64,000 bases of DNA from assembly GCF_001303895.1 (NCBI RefSeq), contig NZ_LJSD01000033.1, positions 1 to 64,000 of the forward strand, written 5' to 3'. Shown in pieces: positions 9,150 through 17,949 of the stretch (its first letter is position 1; each line of letters starts with the position of its first letter). Made by a program: the position numbers and the translations under genes. Under the pieces are notes generated by a model. That model saw only the letters and a program-made list of their open reading frames with translations, ran no database searches and was not told the origin of the DNA. The DNA is from Mesorhizobium sp. 1M-11. GTDB lineage: Bacteria; Pseudomonadota; Alphaproteobacteria; Rhizobiales; Rhizobiaceae.

Positions 9150-10346
9150 TCAGGCAGCCTTCGCCGCCGATACCTGCCTCAACAGCGCGACGGCGGAATG
9201 CACGAACAGCCGAACCCCGATCGCCAGGGCATCTTCGTCGATATCGAAATGTGCGTCGTGGTGAGGCGCCGTGATGCCCTTGGCGGCATTGCCTGCCCCA
9301 ACCAGCACGAAGCATGAAGGCGCCTCGTGGCCAAAGGCCGAGAAATCCTCGCCAGGCATGATCGGTGCCAGTTCCGCCACCTTGTCTGCGCCGAACAGTT
9401 CGCCGGCCACGCCGGCGACGATGGCTGCCGTCTCCGGGTCGTTGACGACCGCGTCGTAGATGCGCGTATACTTGTATGTACAGGTTGCGCCATGGGTGGC
9501 GCAGATGCTGGTTGCGATCTCGCCTATGCGGCGCTCGACATGATCGCGCACGACGGCATCGAAGGTGTTGGCTCCACCGATAAGTGTCGCTTCCGCGGGG
9601 ATGACCCCGACCGACCGACCGGCACGAAATTCGGTGACACCGACAACCGCGGCCTGCACGGGATTGACCTCCCGCGCCACCAGATGCTGCAGATTGGTCA
9701 CGATCTGCGCGCCGATCGCGATCGGATCGACTGCCGTGTGCGGTGTCCCGATATGACCGCCACGGCCGTGTACCTCGATCCGGAATATATCGCAGGCCGC
9801 CATGACATGTCTGGCGTTGACCTGCAGAATGCCGGTCTCGTAGGGCGCCCACAGATGCAGCCCGATCACCCGATCGACGCCCTTCATGACGCCGGCCGCA
9901 ACCATACCCGCAGCGCCGCCGGGAGGAGCCTCCTCGCCATTTTCGAAGAGGAACCGTATCTCGCCGGCGATCTGGTCACGAAGCTGCGACATCACCGTGG
10001 CCGCGCCGAGCAGGATCGCCGTATGCCCGTCATGTCCGCAGGCATGCATGACGCCCGGATTTTGCGAGGCGAAGGGCAGCCCCGTCTCCTCGGCGATCGG
10101 CAGTGCATCGAAATCCGCGCGTATGGCGATGGTGGGTCCTGGCCGGGCGCCACGCAGGCAGCCGACCACACTGGTGCCCGACGGCCGCGAAATCTCGATC
10201 CCGTCGAGCGCCTGGAGCCGCTCGACGATGAACTGCCCCGTATTGTGTTCCTGGAACGAAAGCTCCGGGTTGGCATGCAGATGGCGCCGCCAGGCAACCA
10301 CCTTCTCACCCACGTCCCGCGCGAGCTGGTCGAGCCGTTCCTTCAT
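9150..10346 (-). CDS. M20 family metallopeptidase / amidohydrolase (hippurate hydrolase-like)
   Basis: Amidohydrolase of the M20D group, about 398 residues, expected to split an N-acyl amino acid or similar amide. The dinuclear-metal region MHACGHDGHTAILLG, the acidic motif ENGEEAPPGGA, AIGLHLW-like (VIGLHLWAP), the dimerisation-domain GRGGHIGTPH and the C-terminal MPGEDFSAFG are present. I chose the ATG at 10346 because GGGAGG lies just upstream at about 10353-10360; the frame is open to 10394. It lies between two aldehyde dehydrogenase genes in the same operon, so its acyl or amine product may feed the oxidation steps. No secretion signal is evident. Confidence 0.9.
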   Translation of the reverse strand: MKERLDQLARDVGEKVVAWRRHLHANPELSFQEHNTGQFIVERLQALDGIEISRPSGTSVVGCLRGARPGPTIAIRADFDALPIAEETGLPFASQNPGVMHACGHDGHTAILLGAATVMSQLRDQIAGEIRFLFENGEEAPPGGAAGMVAAGVMKGVDRVIGLHLWAPYETGILQVNARHVMAACDIFRIEVHGRGGHIGTPHTAVDPIAIGAQIVTNLQHLVAREVNPVQAAVVGVTEFRAGRSVGVIPAEATLIGGANTFDAVVRDHVERRIGEIATSICATHGATCTYKYTRIYDAVVNDPETAAIVAGVAGELFGADKVAELAPIMPGEDFSAFGHEAPSCFVLVGAGNAAKGITAPHHDAHFDIDEDALAIGVRLFVHSAVALLRQVSAAKAA

Positions 10347-10390
10347 GCGGAATCCTCCCTCAAGCGTCTGCTGGCCGCTCATGCGGCGGC

Positions 10391-11902
10391 TCAACTGAAC
10401 TCCGTCGTCTCCAGCCGCATGCAGACCGCTTTCGGCTCCGTGTAGGCATGGATGACCTCGGAGCTGAACTCGCGCCCCAATCCCGACAGCTTGGTGCCGC
10501 CGAAGGGCATGGCCGTATCGAGGATGTTATGCGTGTTGATCCACACCGTGCCGGCGTCGATCTGGCTGGCCAGGAGGTGCGCCTTGTTGATGTCGCGCGT
10601 CCAGATGCTCGCTCCCAGCCCATACACCGTGTCGTTGGCGAGCGACTTGATCTGCCGCAGGTCGTCGAACGGCATGGCAAGCACCACCGGTCCGAAGATC
10701 TCCTCGCGCGCGACCTTCATGCCGGCACTGGCCCGCGTCAGGACCGTCGGTTGGTAGAAATAGCCCTTCCTGTCGTCGCGGGAAGCACCGCAAAGCGGCT
10801 CGGCACCCTCGTCGACGCCGCTGGTGACAAGCGCGGAGACGCGCTCGACCTGGCGAGCCGAGATCAAGGGACCGAGATCGGTGTCGGCATCGAAACCGCT
10901 GCCGAGTCGTAGCCCACGCGCAATCTCGGCAACCCCCTTGCTGACTTCGTCGAAGATCGAGGCCTCGACGAACAGCCTCGATCCCGCGGTGCAGACCTGC
11001 CCGGAATTGGGGAAAATGGCATTGGCCGCGCCCGGAATTGCCTTGTCCAGGTCGGCATCCGCCAGGATGACGGCCGGCGACTTGCCGCCGAGTTCGAGCG
11101 TGACGCGCTTCATCTGGAGCGCGGAAGACTGGAGGATCTTCTGGCCGGTGGCGGTCGATCCCGTAAACGCGATCTTGCGCACAAGCGCATGATCGACCAG
11201 CGCCTGTCCGGCCTCATGACCATAGCCGGTGACGATGTTGATCGCGCCGTCGGGGATCCCCGCTTCGAGGATCAGTTCGCCGAGCCGCAACGTCGTCAGC
11301 GATGCTTCTTCGGACGGCTTCAACACGATGGTGCAACCGAAGGCGATGGCTGGGGCAATCTTCTGGATGGCCTGCCCGAGCGGAAAATTCCAGGGCGTGA
11401 TACCCCCCACGACACCAACCGGCCGGCGCTCGGTATAGGCGCGATAGGTTCCGCCATCGTCGAAAAATGGCGAAAGGGCGATGTACTCGCCCGCCATCTT
11501 GGAACTCCAGCCGGCGTAGTAGCGCAGCGCATCCACAGTGAACTTCAGGTCGACATGACGGGAAACGAAATAGGGCTTGCCGTTATCCAGCGTTTCGAGG
11601 CGGGCGAATTCCTCGGCGTCGCGCTCGACGAGGAGCGCGAGCTTCTCCAACAGCCGCCCGCGATCCAGCGGTCGCATCTTCTGCCAGGTCGAGCTTTCGA
11701 ACCTGCGATAGGCTGCCTGGACAGCGCGGTCGACATCCGCCGACGAGGCAGCGGCGATATCGGCGATCTTCTCCTCGGTCGCGGGATCGTGGACGGCGAT
11801 CGTGCGCCCGTCCTGGGCATCATGCCACGCGCCGTCGATCATCATCCGGCCGGCCGGAATGCGGACGGCGGCGCCCCCGTTCCTTTCAATCAATGCAAGC
11901 AT
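10391..11902 (-). CDS. Aldehyde dehydrogenase family protein
   Basis: Aldehyde dehydrogenase of 503 residues, first gene of the leftward operon as far as I can see. Motifs: GGITPWNFPLGQ, IAFTGSTATGQ, ELGGKSPAVI with the general-base glutamate, nucleophile GQVCTAGSRLFV and FGGTKLSGLGRE near the C-terminus. It resembles the betaine-aldehyde or phenylacetaldehyde dehydrogenase branches. A GGGAG sequence precedes the ATG. The roughly 195 bases between it and the LysR gene must contain the operon promoter unless LysR is co-transcribed with it; I could not identify convincing -35/-10 boxes there. Confidence 0.93.
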   Translation of the reverse strand: MLALIERNGGAAVRIPAGRMMIDGAWHDAQDGRTIAVHDPATEEKIADIAAASSADVDRAVQAAYRRFESSTWQKMRPLDRGRLLEKLALLVERDAEEFARLETLDNGKPYFVSRHVDLKFTVDALRYYAGWSSKMAGEYIALSPFFDDGGTYRAYTERRPVGVVGGITPWNFPLGQAIQKIAPAIAFGCTIVLKPSEEASLTTLRLGELILEAGIPDGAINIVTGYGHEAGQALVDHALVRKIAFTGSTATGQKILQSSALQMKRVTLELGGKSPAVILADADLDKAIPGAANAIFPNSGQVCTAGSRLFVEASIFDEVSKGVAEIARGLRLGSGFDADTDLGPLISARQVERVSALVTSGVDEGAEPLCGASRDDRKGYFYQPTVLTRASAGMKVAREEIFGPVVLAMPFDDLRQIKSLANDTVYGLGASIWTRDINKAHLLASQIDAGTVWINTHNILDTAMPFGGTKLSGLGREFSSEVIHAYTEPKAVCMRLETTEFS

Positions 11903-12097
11903 TCAACGTCACTCCCGTGTCGGACGGCTCTCGGATCCGCTCCGATACCGCCGGCCCCCTCCTCAAGAAATCCGGCCTTGGAAAATGACCACCGCGAAAC
12001 CCTGATGGTCCAATAGTTTTAGCGGCTTCGACCGATAGCAAGACGATATGGATCGCCAGCCAAAATCGACATGTTTGCTCTTGGATGGTAGAACGCC

Positions 12098-12973
12098 TCA
12101 CTGCCTGAGCAGGGAAAGAAACCGGCTCAGCGCAGGGACGGAATGATTCGACCGGTAGACCAGCGTCAGATTCAAGCCGACATCAAGACCACGCACTGGA
12201 ATGAGAGCTATGCCGTCCGGCATCCGCCATCGCTGGCATTCGTTGACGAGGGCAATCCCAAGTCCCGTCGTCACGAGGGCCAGCATTTCGGCTTCGTTTT
12301 CGGCCTCATGGACGATGTTGACCGCCACGCCGGCCTGGAACAGCCCCCTGTGCAATTCATCGTAGTAGGTCGGGCTCTCCCGCCGGTAGAAGGATATCAG
12401 CGGCCTGCCGGCAAGCTCCGACACGGCAACCGATTTCTTCCCGGCGAATTCCGAACCGGCCTGCACGGCCAGCAATACCGCATGGCGGGTAACCGGTAGC
12501 ACGGTCAGTGCAGCATCGATGGGCGGGTTGTAGAGAAAGCCGGCATCGATGCGACCGTCATAGATGGCGTCAATCTGGTTGAGGCTCGTCATTGCGCTCA
12601 GCACCAGCCGCACGCCCGAGTTGGCACGGCGGAATTCCATGATCGTTTCTGGAATGATCCCGTTCCATGCCGCCACCTCGATGAAACCGAGCTTCAGCAT
12701 GCCTGCCTCGCCACGGGCGACGGCCTGGGTTTCGCTGACCGCATGACTGAGATTCAGCAGAATCTGCCTGCAATGCTCACGAAAGGTCCGACCCGCAGCC
12801 GACAGCTTCACCCCTCGCGGCAGCCGATCGAAAAGCGTCACGCCGAGTTCGGCCTCGAGCAACTGTATCTGACGGCTCAGCGCCGGTTGGGCAATGTGGA
12901 TCCGCTCCGACGCGCGGCCGAAATGCTCGTCCTCGGCAACCGCTATAAAATATCGAATTTGTCTTAGATCCAT
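12098..12973 (-). CDS. LysR family transcriptional regulator
   Basis: LysR-type regulator of 291 residues from the ATG at 12973 (MDLRQIRYFIAVAEDEHFGRAS). The winged-helix domain covers about residues 1-60 (HIAQPALSRQIQLLE recognition region) and the rest is a periplasmic-binding-like effector domain. The 414-residue open frame extends upstream into the promoter and the divergent gene and is not the protein. It resembles the CatR/BenM group of aromatic-acid sensors. It sits between the leftward alcohol/acid operon and the divergent ligase-thiolase operon, and a T-N11-A inverted repeat lies in the divergent promoter region, so it probably controls the rightward operon and perhaps both. Confidence 0.92.
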   Translation of the reverse strand: MDLRQIRYFIAVAEDEHFGRASERIHIAQPALSRQIQLLEAELGVTLFDRLPRGVKLSAAGRTFREHCRQILLNLSHAVSETQAVARGEAGMLKLGFIEVAAWNGIIPETIMEFRRANSGVRLVLSAMTSLNQIDAIYDGRIDAGFLYNPPIDAALTVLPVTRHAVLLAVQAGSEFAGKKSVAVSELAGRPLISFYRRESPTYYDELHRGLFQAGVAVNIVHEAENEAEMLALVTTGLGIALVNECQRWRMPDGIALIPVRGLDVGLNLTLVYRSNHSVPALSRFLSLLRQ

Positions 12974-12981
12974 GTGGATTG

Positions 12982-12996
12982 ATAACAAGTCGTTAT
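12982..12996. promoter_or_regulatory. Putative LysR operator (ATAAC-N5-GTTAT)
   Basis: A perfect inverted repeat ATAAC-AAGTC-GTTAT lies 9 bases upstream of the LysR start and about 110 bases before the divergent ligase gene. It contains the T-N11-A core of LysR-box sites (T at 12983, A at 12995). The AT-rich GATAATATTGG at 13011 could supply a -10 region for the rightward operon. The assignment to this LysR is inference from position. Confidence 0.55.
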
Positions 12997-13108
12997 GTTT
13001 TCCGACAAGCGATAATATTGGACCGGAAAAGCCTCCCCCCACTATCCGTTTGAAAAAACGTCGTCCTCCGGCGCGGTCGCGCAGCCTGGGGCGGCAAAGG
13101 GATAGTCG

Positions 13109-14731
13109 ATGCATTCGCCCTTCACCGCATTCGAGGTCCAAGCGACCGCCCAGCCGAACGCACCGATGTTGATCGCTCCGGCAAGCGCGGAGCTCAGCTA
13201 TGCCCCGAATGGTTTCCGTATCAGCTACGGCGAGGTGTGGGGCGAAGTCGACCGCATCCGGTCCCGTTTCGAAGAGGTGGGCTATGGTGCCGGGCACCGC
13301 ATCGCGCTGCTTCTGGAAAACCGTCCCGAATTCTTCAGCCACTGGCTGGCGTTGAACGCGCTCGGCGTTTCCATCGTGCCGCTCAATCCGGATTTGCGCC
13401 CGGCCGAGCTCAACTATCAGCTCGACATCGCGGATGCTGATCTTGTCGTGACCTATTCGCGCCTTGTGCCGACGCTACACCACTTCGCAAGGCCCGGACT
13501 GCGCGTGATGGAGATAGCTGACCCAGTTCCGCCGCCGTCCGCGGTTGCTTCGAGGCAGTTCGGCAACGCTGACGACGAATGCGCCCTTCTGTTCACATCG
13601 GGCAGCACCGGCAAGCCGAAGGGCTGCATCCTGTCCAACACCTATTTCATGACACTCGCAGACTGGTATGTCACGCAAGGCGGCATCGCCGAGACCGGCC
13701 GCGGCTGCGAAGTGGCCCTTACGCCGCTGCCGATGTTCCATATGAACGCGCTTGGCTGTACAGCACTCGGCATGATCGTCGTTGGCGGAGCCATCGTTCC
13801 CCTCGACCGCTTCCATGCGGGCCGCTGGTGGCAGTGTGTCAGCGAGTCAGGAGCCACCATCGTGCACTGCCTCGGCGTCATCCCGGCAATCCTCCTGCGC
13901 CTGCCCGAAACTGCTTATGACCGCAATCACACAGTCAAATATTCGCTCGGGCCCGGGGTGGACGCCCAACACAAGGTCGAATTCGAGAGGCGGTTCGGGA
14001 TTCCCATCGTCGAGGCCTGGGCCATGACGGAAACCGGCGGTCGCGCGGCAACGACAACGGCGCGCGACGACTATACGCCTGGCCGGCGCTGCATCGGCCG
14101 CCCACGGGCCGGCATGGAATACCGGATCGTCGGCGACAGCGACCTGCCGGTCGAACGCGGCCAGCCCGGCGAACTCATCGTGCGGGCCAGTGGCGACGAT
14201 CCGCGGCACGGTTTCTTCGGCGGTTATCTCAAGGACGAGCAGGCAACCGAGGAGGCCTGGGCCGGCGATTGGTTCCACACCGGCGATGTCGTGTACGAGG
14301 ACGACCAAGGCCTGCTCTATTTCTTCGACCGCAAGAAAAGCATCGTGCGCAGGAGTGGCGAGAACATCGCCGTCCTCGAAGTGGAAGCGGCGCTGGCCGG
14401 AAACGCCGCGATCAAGGCCGTGGCCGTGACGCCGGTGCCCGACGAATTGCGCGGAGAGGAGGTCTTCGCCTTCCTGATTCGGACGGACGACACCGCACAA
14501 GGCGACGCGAGGGTTCTCGCCGAGGACATCGTCCGCGCCAGCGCCGAGCGCCTCGCCTACCACAAGCTCCCCGGCTACGTAGCTTTCATCGACGAGTTGC
14601 CGTTGAGTTCGACGCAGAAGCCGCAGCGCGGCGAGATCAAGGCGATGGCCGCCGGGATGGTACGGCTCGGCACGGCGATCGACCTGCGCGAGATGAAGGC
14701 GGGCATCCGGCGCAAGGCGGGACACGGCTGA
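13109..14731 (+). CDS. AMP-binding acyl-CoA ligase
   Basis: Adenylate-forming acyl-CoA synthetase, 540 residues, first gene of a four-gene rightward operon. The ATP-binding LLFTSGSTGKPKGC, the EAWAMTETGGRA motif, WFHTGDVVYED and the hinge/C-terminal DRKKSIVRRSGENI and TQKPQRGEIK are present. The lysine equivalent near the C-terminus is in this last segment. It is only distantly similar to the ligase at 5870 and so probably activates a different acid. Its TGA overlaps the ATG of the thiolase-like gene (TGATG), showing coupled translation. Expression is probably controlled by the divergent LysR regulator. Confidence 0.92.
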   Translation: MHSPFTAFEVQATAQPNAPMLIAPASAELSYAPNGFRISYGEVWGEVDRIRSRFEEVGYGAGHRIALLLENRPEFFSHWLALNALGVSIVPLNPDLRPAELNYQLDIADADLVVTYSRLVPTLHHFARPGLRVMEIADPVPPPSAVASRQFGNADDECALLFTSGSTGKPKGCILSNTYFMTLADWYVTQGGIAETGRGCEVALTPLPMFHMNALGCTALGMIVVGGAIVPLDRFHAGRWWQCVSESGATIVHCLGVIPAILLRLPETAYDRNHTVKYSLGPGVDAQHKVEFERRFGIPIVEAWAMTETGGRAATTTARDDYTPGRRCIGRPRAGMEYRIVGDSDLPVERGQPGELIVRASGDDPRHGFFGGYLKDEQATEEAWAGDWFHTGDVVYEDDQGLLYFFDRKKSIVRRSGENIAVLEVEAALAGNAAIKAVAVTPVPDELRGEEVFAFLIRTDDTAQGDARVLAEDIVRASAERLAYHKLPGYVAFIDELPLSSTQKPQRGEIKAMAAGMVRLGTAIDLREMKAGIRRKAGHG

Positions 14732-15909
14732 TGACACCGGCAAAACGGACATCCTACGAAGGAGTCGTACTTGCGGTACCGGTGACCGTTCCCTACCAGC
14801 GTTTCTCCATCGAAAGCGCACAATGGTGGCTCGGCCGAGCCCTGCGCGCGCTGGCGCAGAGTGCAGGCATAAGCCATCGCCAATTCGATGGCTTCGCACT
14901 GGCGAGTTTCACGACGGCGCCGGATACCGCGATCGGCCTCACACAGCATTTCGGCCTGTCGCCACGCTGGCTCGATCACGTTCCCATGGGGGGAGTGTCA
15001 GGTATCATATCGCTGCGCCGTGCCGCGCGAGCCGTGCAGGCAGGCGACGCCAGCATCGTCGCCTGCGTGGCCGGCGACACCAACCATGTCGACACTTTTC
15101 GCCGAACGCTGGCGAACTTCTCCCGCTTCGCGCAGGATGCCGTCTATCCGCATGGTGCAGGCGGTGCCAATGCAAGCTTCGCGCTGATCGCCCGCAACTA
15201 CATGAACCGGTTCGGCGCCCGGCGCGAGGATTTCGGCAAGCTCTGTGTCACCCAGCGCGCCAACGCCCTGCGCAACCCGAATGCATTGATGAAGAAGCCG
15301 CTGACGCTCGACCAATATATGGCGGCGCGTCCCGTCGCGGATCCAATTCATCTCTTCGATTGCGTCATGCCCTGTGCCGGCGCGGAGGCATTCCTGGTCA
15401 TGCGCGAGGAAACGGCGAAATCACTCGGTCTTTCGTTCGCGCGGGTGCTGTCTACAATCGAACGGCATCACGCCTTCGCCGAGGACGACGTGCAGTATCG
15501 TGGCGGCTGGGCCTATGACATTGGCGAGCTGTACGCGATGGCCGGCATTCAAGCAGGCGATGTCGACCTCGTGCAGACCTATGACGACTACCCCGTGATC
15601 TCGATGATGCAGTTCGAGGATCTGGGTTTCTGCGGCAAGGGCGAAGGTCCTGACTTCGTGCGCGGCCATAGTTTCGAGATCGACGGATCTTTTCCGCATA
15701 ACACCAGCGGCGGCCAGCTCTCCGTCGGCCAGGCGGGGGCGGCCGGCGGCCATCTCGGCATCGTCGAATGCATGCGGCAGGTCATGGGCATTGCGGGGCC
15801 GACACAGGTCGGCAGGGCCCGCATCGGCCTCGCGTCCGGCTTTGGCATGATCAATTACGATCGTGGCCTGTCCTCCGGCGCGGTCATCCTGGCGGGAGAA
15901 TCCCGGTGA
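14731..15909 (+). CDS. Thiolase-like protein without the thiolase nucleophile (SCP2/Ltp2-like)
   Basis: A 392-residue thiolase-fold protein of the lipid-transfer/SCP2-thiolase group. The N-terminal half ends in DHVPMGGVSGIISLRRAAR, where classical thiolases have the nucleophilic cysteine; here the position is Gly/Val. The C-terminal half keeps TYDDYPVISMM and the glycine-rich NTSGGQLSVGQAGAAGGHLG. Cysteine-less members such as Ltp2 act as retro-aldolases together with DUF35 partners, and the next gene encodes exactly a DUF35 domain. I infer carbon-carbon cleavage of a hydroxyacyl-CoA rather than thiolysis, but this is unproven. The gene overlaps both neighbours by one to three bases. Confidence 0.85.
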   Translation: MTPAKRTSYEGVVLAVPVTVPYQRFSIESAQWWLGRALRALAQSAGISHRQFDGFALASFTTAPDTAIGLTQHFGLSPRWLDHVPMGGVSGIISLRRAARAVQAGDASIVACVAGDTNHVDTFRRTLANFSRFAQDAVYPHGAGGANASFALIARNYMNRFGARREDFGKLCVTQRANALRNPNALMKKPLTLDQYMAARPVADPIHLFDCVMPCAGAEAFLVMREETAKSLGLSFARVLSTIERHHAFAEDDVQYRGGWAYDIGELYAMAGIQAGDVDLVQTYDDYPVISMMQFEDLGFCGKGEGPDFVRGHSFEIDGSFPHNTSGGQLSVGQAGAAGGHLGIVECMRQVMGIAGPTQVGRARIGLASGFGMINYDRGLSSGAVILAGESR

Positions 15910-17147
15910 CCCGGCCCATAGCTCCTTCCAAGCGCAAGGATCCACTCGCCAGGACGCCGCGCCCGCTTCTGCCGCCTTCGGCGCGCAGCAGGACAGCGCA
16001 CGGTTTGACCCTTGCCGCTGCCGAAGGTCGTTTCGCACTGCAGCGCTGCGAGGAATGCCACACATTCCTCTACCCCCCACGCGACGCATGTCCGCACTGC
16101 CTGTCGCATGACCTGCCCTTCACCGATGCACCTGTCGGTGGCACCCTGGTCGCCGGCACCACCATCCGCGTTACGAACGACACCTACTTTCGCGAGCGCA
16201 TGCCGTGGCGGCAGGGCATCGTCGCGGCGGATTGCGGTCCAAGCATTATCGCAAGCCTGCACGGTGGATGCGTGGAAGGGAGCAGCGTGAAACTGTCGTT
16301 GCAACTCGACAAGGCTGGCCAGCCCGTCGCCTTCGCCACCCCCTTAGAGGAGACGTCCAACATGCGTGACGATCCACAATTGCGGGAACTGACTGCCGAC
16401 CCCAAGCACCGCCGCATCCTCATCACCGACGGCCGCAATCCCGTCGCCCCGGCACTGGCCAAGGCACTCTTGCGGGCGGAAGCCACACATGTCTTCGTCG
16501 GCGTCGCCGAGGCCTGGAAGCCTTTTGCCGGCGAAGCGGACCTCCGCGCCATCGAGGGTGTGGAAATCGTGCCGCTCGACCTGACGGACGAACAGTCCGT
16601 CGCCGACCTCGCGGCCGATATTGGCGCAAAAGTCGACATCCTCGTCAACACGGCCGACCACACGCGACCGGTCCATATTTTCGACAAGGGCGCGGCGCGC
16701 AGGCTGACCGAAACGCTGGATGCGACGCTGGCCGGTGCGATGCGCCTTGCACAGGCCTTCGGCCCCGTGATGCTCGCGCGCGGCGCCGACGGCACGAATT
16801 CGGCCGTCGCCTGGGTCAACCTCTTGTCGGTCTACGCACTCGCGGCGCAGCCCGCCTTCGGCACGATGTCGGTGTCTCATGCCGCATGCCTCTCCCTCTC
16901 CCATTGGCTGCGGACAGAACTCAGGCCCGGGGGGGTGCGGCTGATGAATGTCTTCACGGGACCGCTCGACACGGAGTGGTACCAGACCGTCCCGCCACCG
17001 AAAGTCGCGCCTGGCCAGCTCGCCGAAGCCGTCGTCGACGGACTGCGCCGCGGTCTGGAGGAAATCTATGTGGGCGACGCCGCCAGGGACATCTGCGCGC
17101 GGCTGGCCGCCAATCCAAAAGCGCTCGAGCGGGAGGGTGGCCTATGA
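15906..17147 (+). CDS. DUF35 zinc-ribbon/OB-fold fused to a degenerate short-chain dehydrogenase
   Basis: A 413-residue two-domain protein started at GTG 15906, which overlaps the TGA of the thiolase-like gene (GTGA). Residues about 30-150 form a DUF35 domain: rubredoxin-like zinc ribbon with Cys48, Cys51, Cys62 and Cys65 followed by the OB-fold GGTLVAGTTIRVTN. Residues about 165-400 are an SDR-type Rossmann domain (RRILITDGRNPVAPALAKALL, VDILVNTA). In the SDR active site the usual Tyr-x3-Lys is Met321-x3-His325 (MSVSHAA), although the serine region NLLSVY is kept, so dehydrogenase activity is doubtful. The fusion with DUF35 and its position after a cysteine-less thiolase suggest a structural or acyl-CoA-holding subunit of a complex. 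Confidence 0.88.
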   Translation: MTRPIAPSKRKDPLARTPRPLLPPSARSRTAHGLTLAAAEGRFALQRCEECHTFLYPPRDACPHCLSHDLPFTDAPVGGTLVAGTTIRVTNDTYFRERMPWRQGIVAADCGPSIIASLHGGCVEGSSVKLSLQLDKAGQPVAFATPLEETSNMRDDPQLRELTADPKHRRILITDGRNPVAPALAKALLRAEATHVFVGVAEAWKPFAGEADLRAIEGVEIVPLDLTDEQSVADLAADIGAKVDILVNTADHTRPVHIFDKGAARRLTETLDATLAGAMRLAQAFGPVMLARGADGTNSAVAWVNLLSVYALAAQPAFGTMSVSHAACLSLSHWLRTELRPGGVRLMNVFTGPLDTEWYQTVPPPKVAPGQLAEAVVDGLRRGLEEIYVGDAARDICARLAANPKALEREGGL

Positions 17148-17941
17148 GCGCGCGTGATGATGCGGCGGACGTTGTTCTTGTCCAGTTGGCCGGGCTTGTT
17201 GCCGATGGCGGCCTCAAGCTGGTCGACCTCACCCATACGCTGAGCCCCGACTTCCCGACCATCGTCATGCCGCCGGAGTTCGGCCAGTCCGCGCCGTTCC
17301 GTATGGAACGCATCTCCTGCTACGACGGGGATGGGCCTGCCTGGTATTGGAACAACATTTCGTTCGGCGAGCACACCGGTACGCATTTCGATGCGCCGAT
17401 CCACTGGTACACCGGCAAGGACCTGCCGCTGAACACCGTCGACACACTGCCGACCCGAGACATGATAGCGCCGGCGAATGTCATCGATTGCTCCCGGCAA
17501 TCGGCCGCGGATGCGGATTTCCTGCTGGGCGTCGAAGACATTCTGGCATGGGAACGCGAACACGGTCTGATCGCGCCGCGAAGCTGGGTCCTGCTGCGGA
17601 CGGACTGGTCGAAAAAGACGGGGCGCGACTATGCCAATCTTCTCGACGATGGAGCGCATACGCCCGGACCGGACGCCGATGTCATCCGCTGGCTTGTTAC
17701 GGAGCGCGACATCATCGGTTTCGGCACAGAGACCATTGGAACGGACGCGGGCCAGGCCGGCCATTTCAGCCCGCCTTATCCGGCGCATCATTTCCTGCAT
17801 GGCGCAGGCCGCTACGGATTGCAGTGCCTTGCCAATCTCGACCAGTTGCCGCCCAAGGGCGCGGTCGTCATTGCGGCACCGCTGAAGATCAGGCACGGAT
17901 CCGGCAGTCCGTTGCGTGTCTTGGCATTGATCGCCGCTTGA
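17144..17941 (+). CDS. Cyclase family protein (kynurenine formamidase-like metal hydrolase)
   Basis: A 265-residue protein of the cyclase/KynB family (PF04199). LVDLTHTLSPDFPT near the start and the metal-binding HTGTHFDAPIHW (around residues 80-92) are the family hallmarks, with a later HHFLHGAG segment near the active site. Members hydrolyse formamides, cyclic dilactones, isatin or similar substrates. It is the last gene of the ligase operon and overlaps the DUF35-SDR gene by four bases (ATGA). In this setting it might open a lactone or hydrolyse a ring-derived intermediate; the substrate is unknown. Confidence 0.88.
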   Translation: MSARDDAADVVLVQLAGLVADGGLKLVDLTHTLSPDFPTIVMPPEFGQSAPFRMERISCYDGDGPAWYWNNISFGEHTGTHFDAPIHWYTGKDLPLNTVDTLPTRDMIAPANVIDCSRQSAADADFLLGVEDILAWEREHGLIAPRSWVLLRTDWSKKTGRDYANLLDDGAHTPGPDADVIRWLVTERDIIGFGTETIGTDAGQAGHFSPPYPAHHFLHGAGRYGLQCLANLDQLPPKGAVVIAAPLKIRHGSGSPLRVLALIAA

Positions 17942-17949
17942 GGCGCAAC

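Noticed and set aside
7519..9852. Aldehyde dehydrogenase with a 275-residue N-terminal extension
   Set aside because: The extension is an out-of-frame reading of the amidohydrolase gene; ATG 9027 has a ribosome site and gives the normal family length.
12098..13342. LysR protein of 414 residues
   Set aside because: The N-terminal 123 residues run through the promoter and into the divergent ligase gene; the family start is at 12973.
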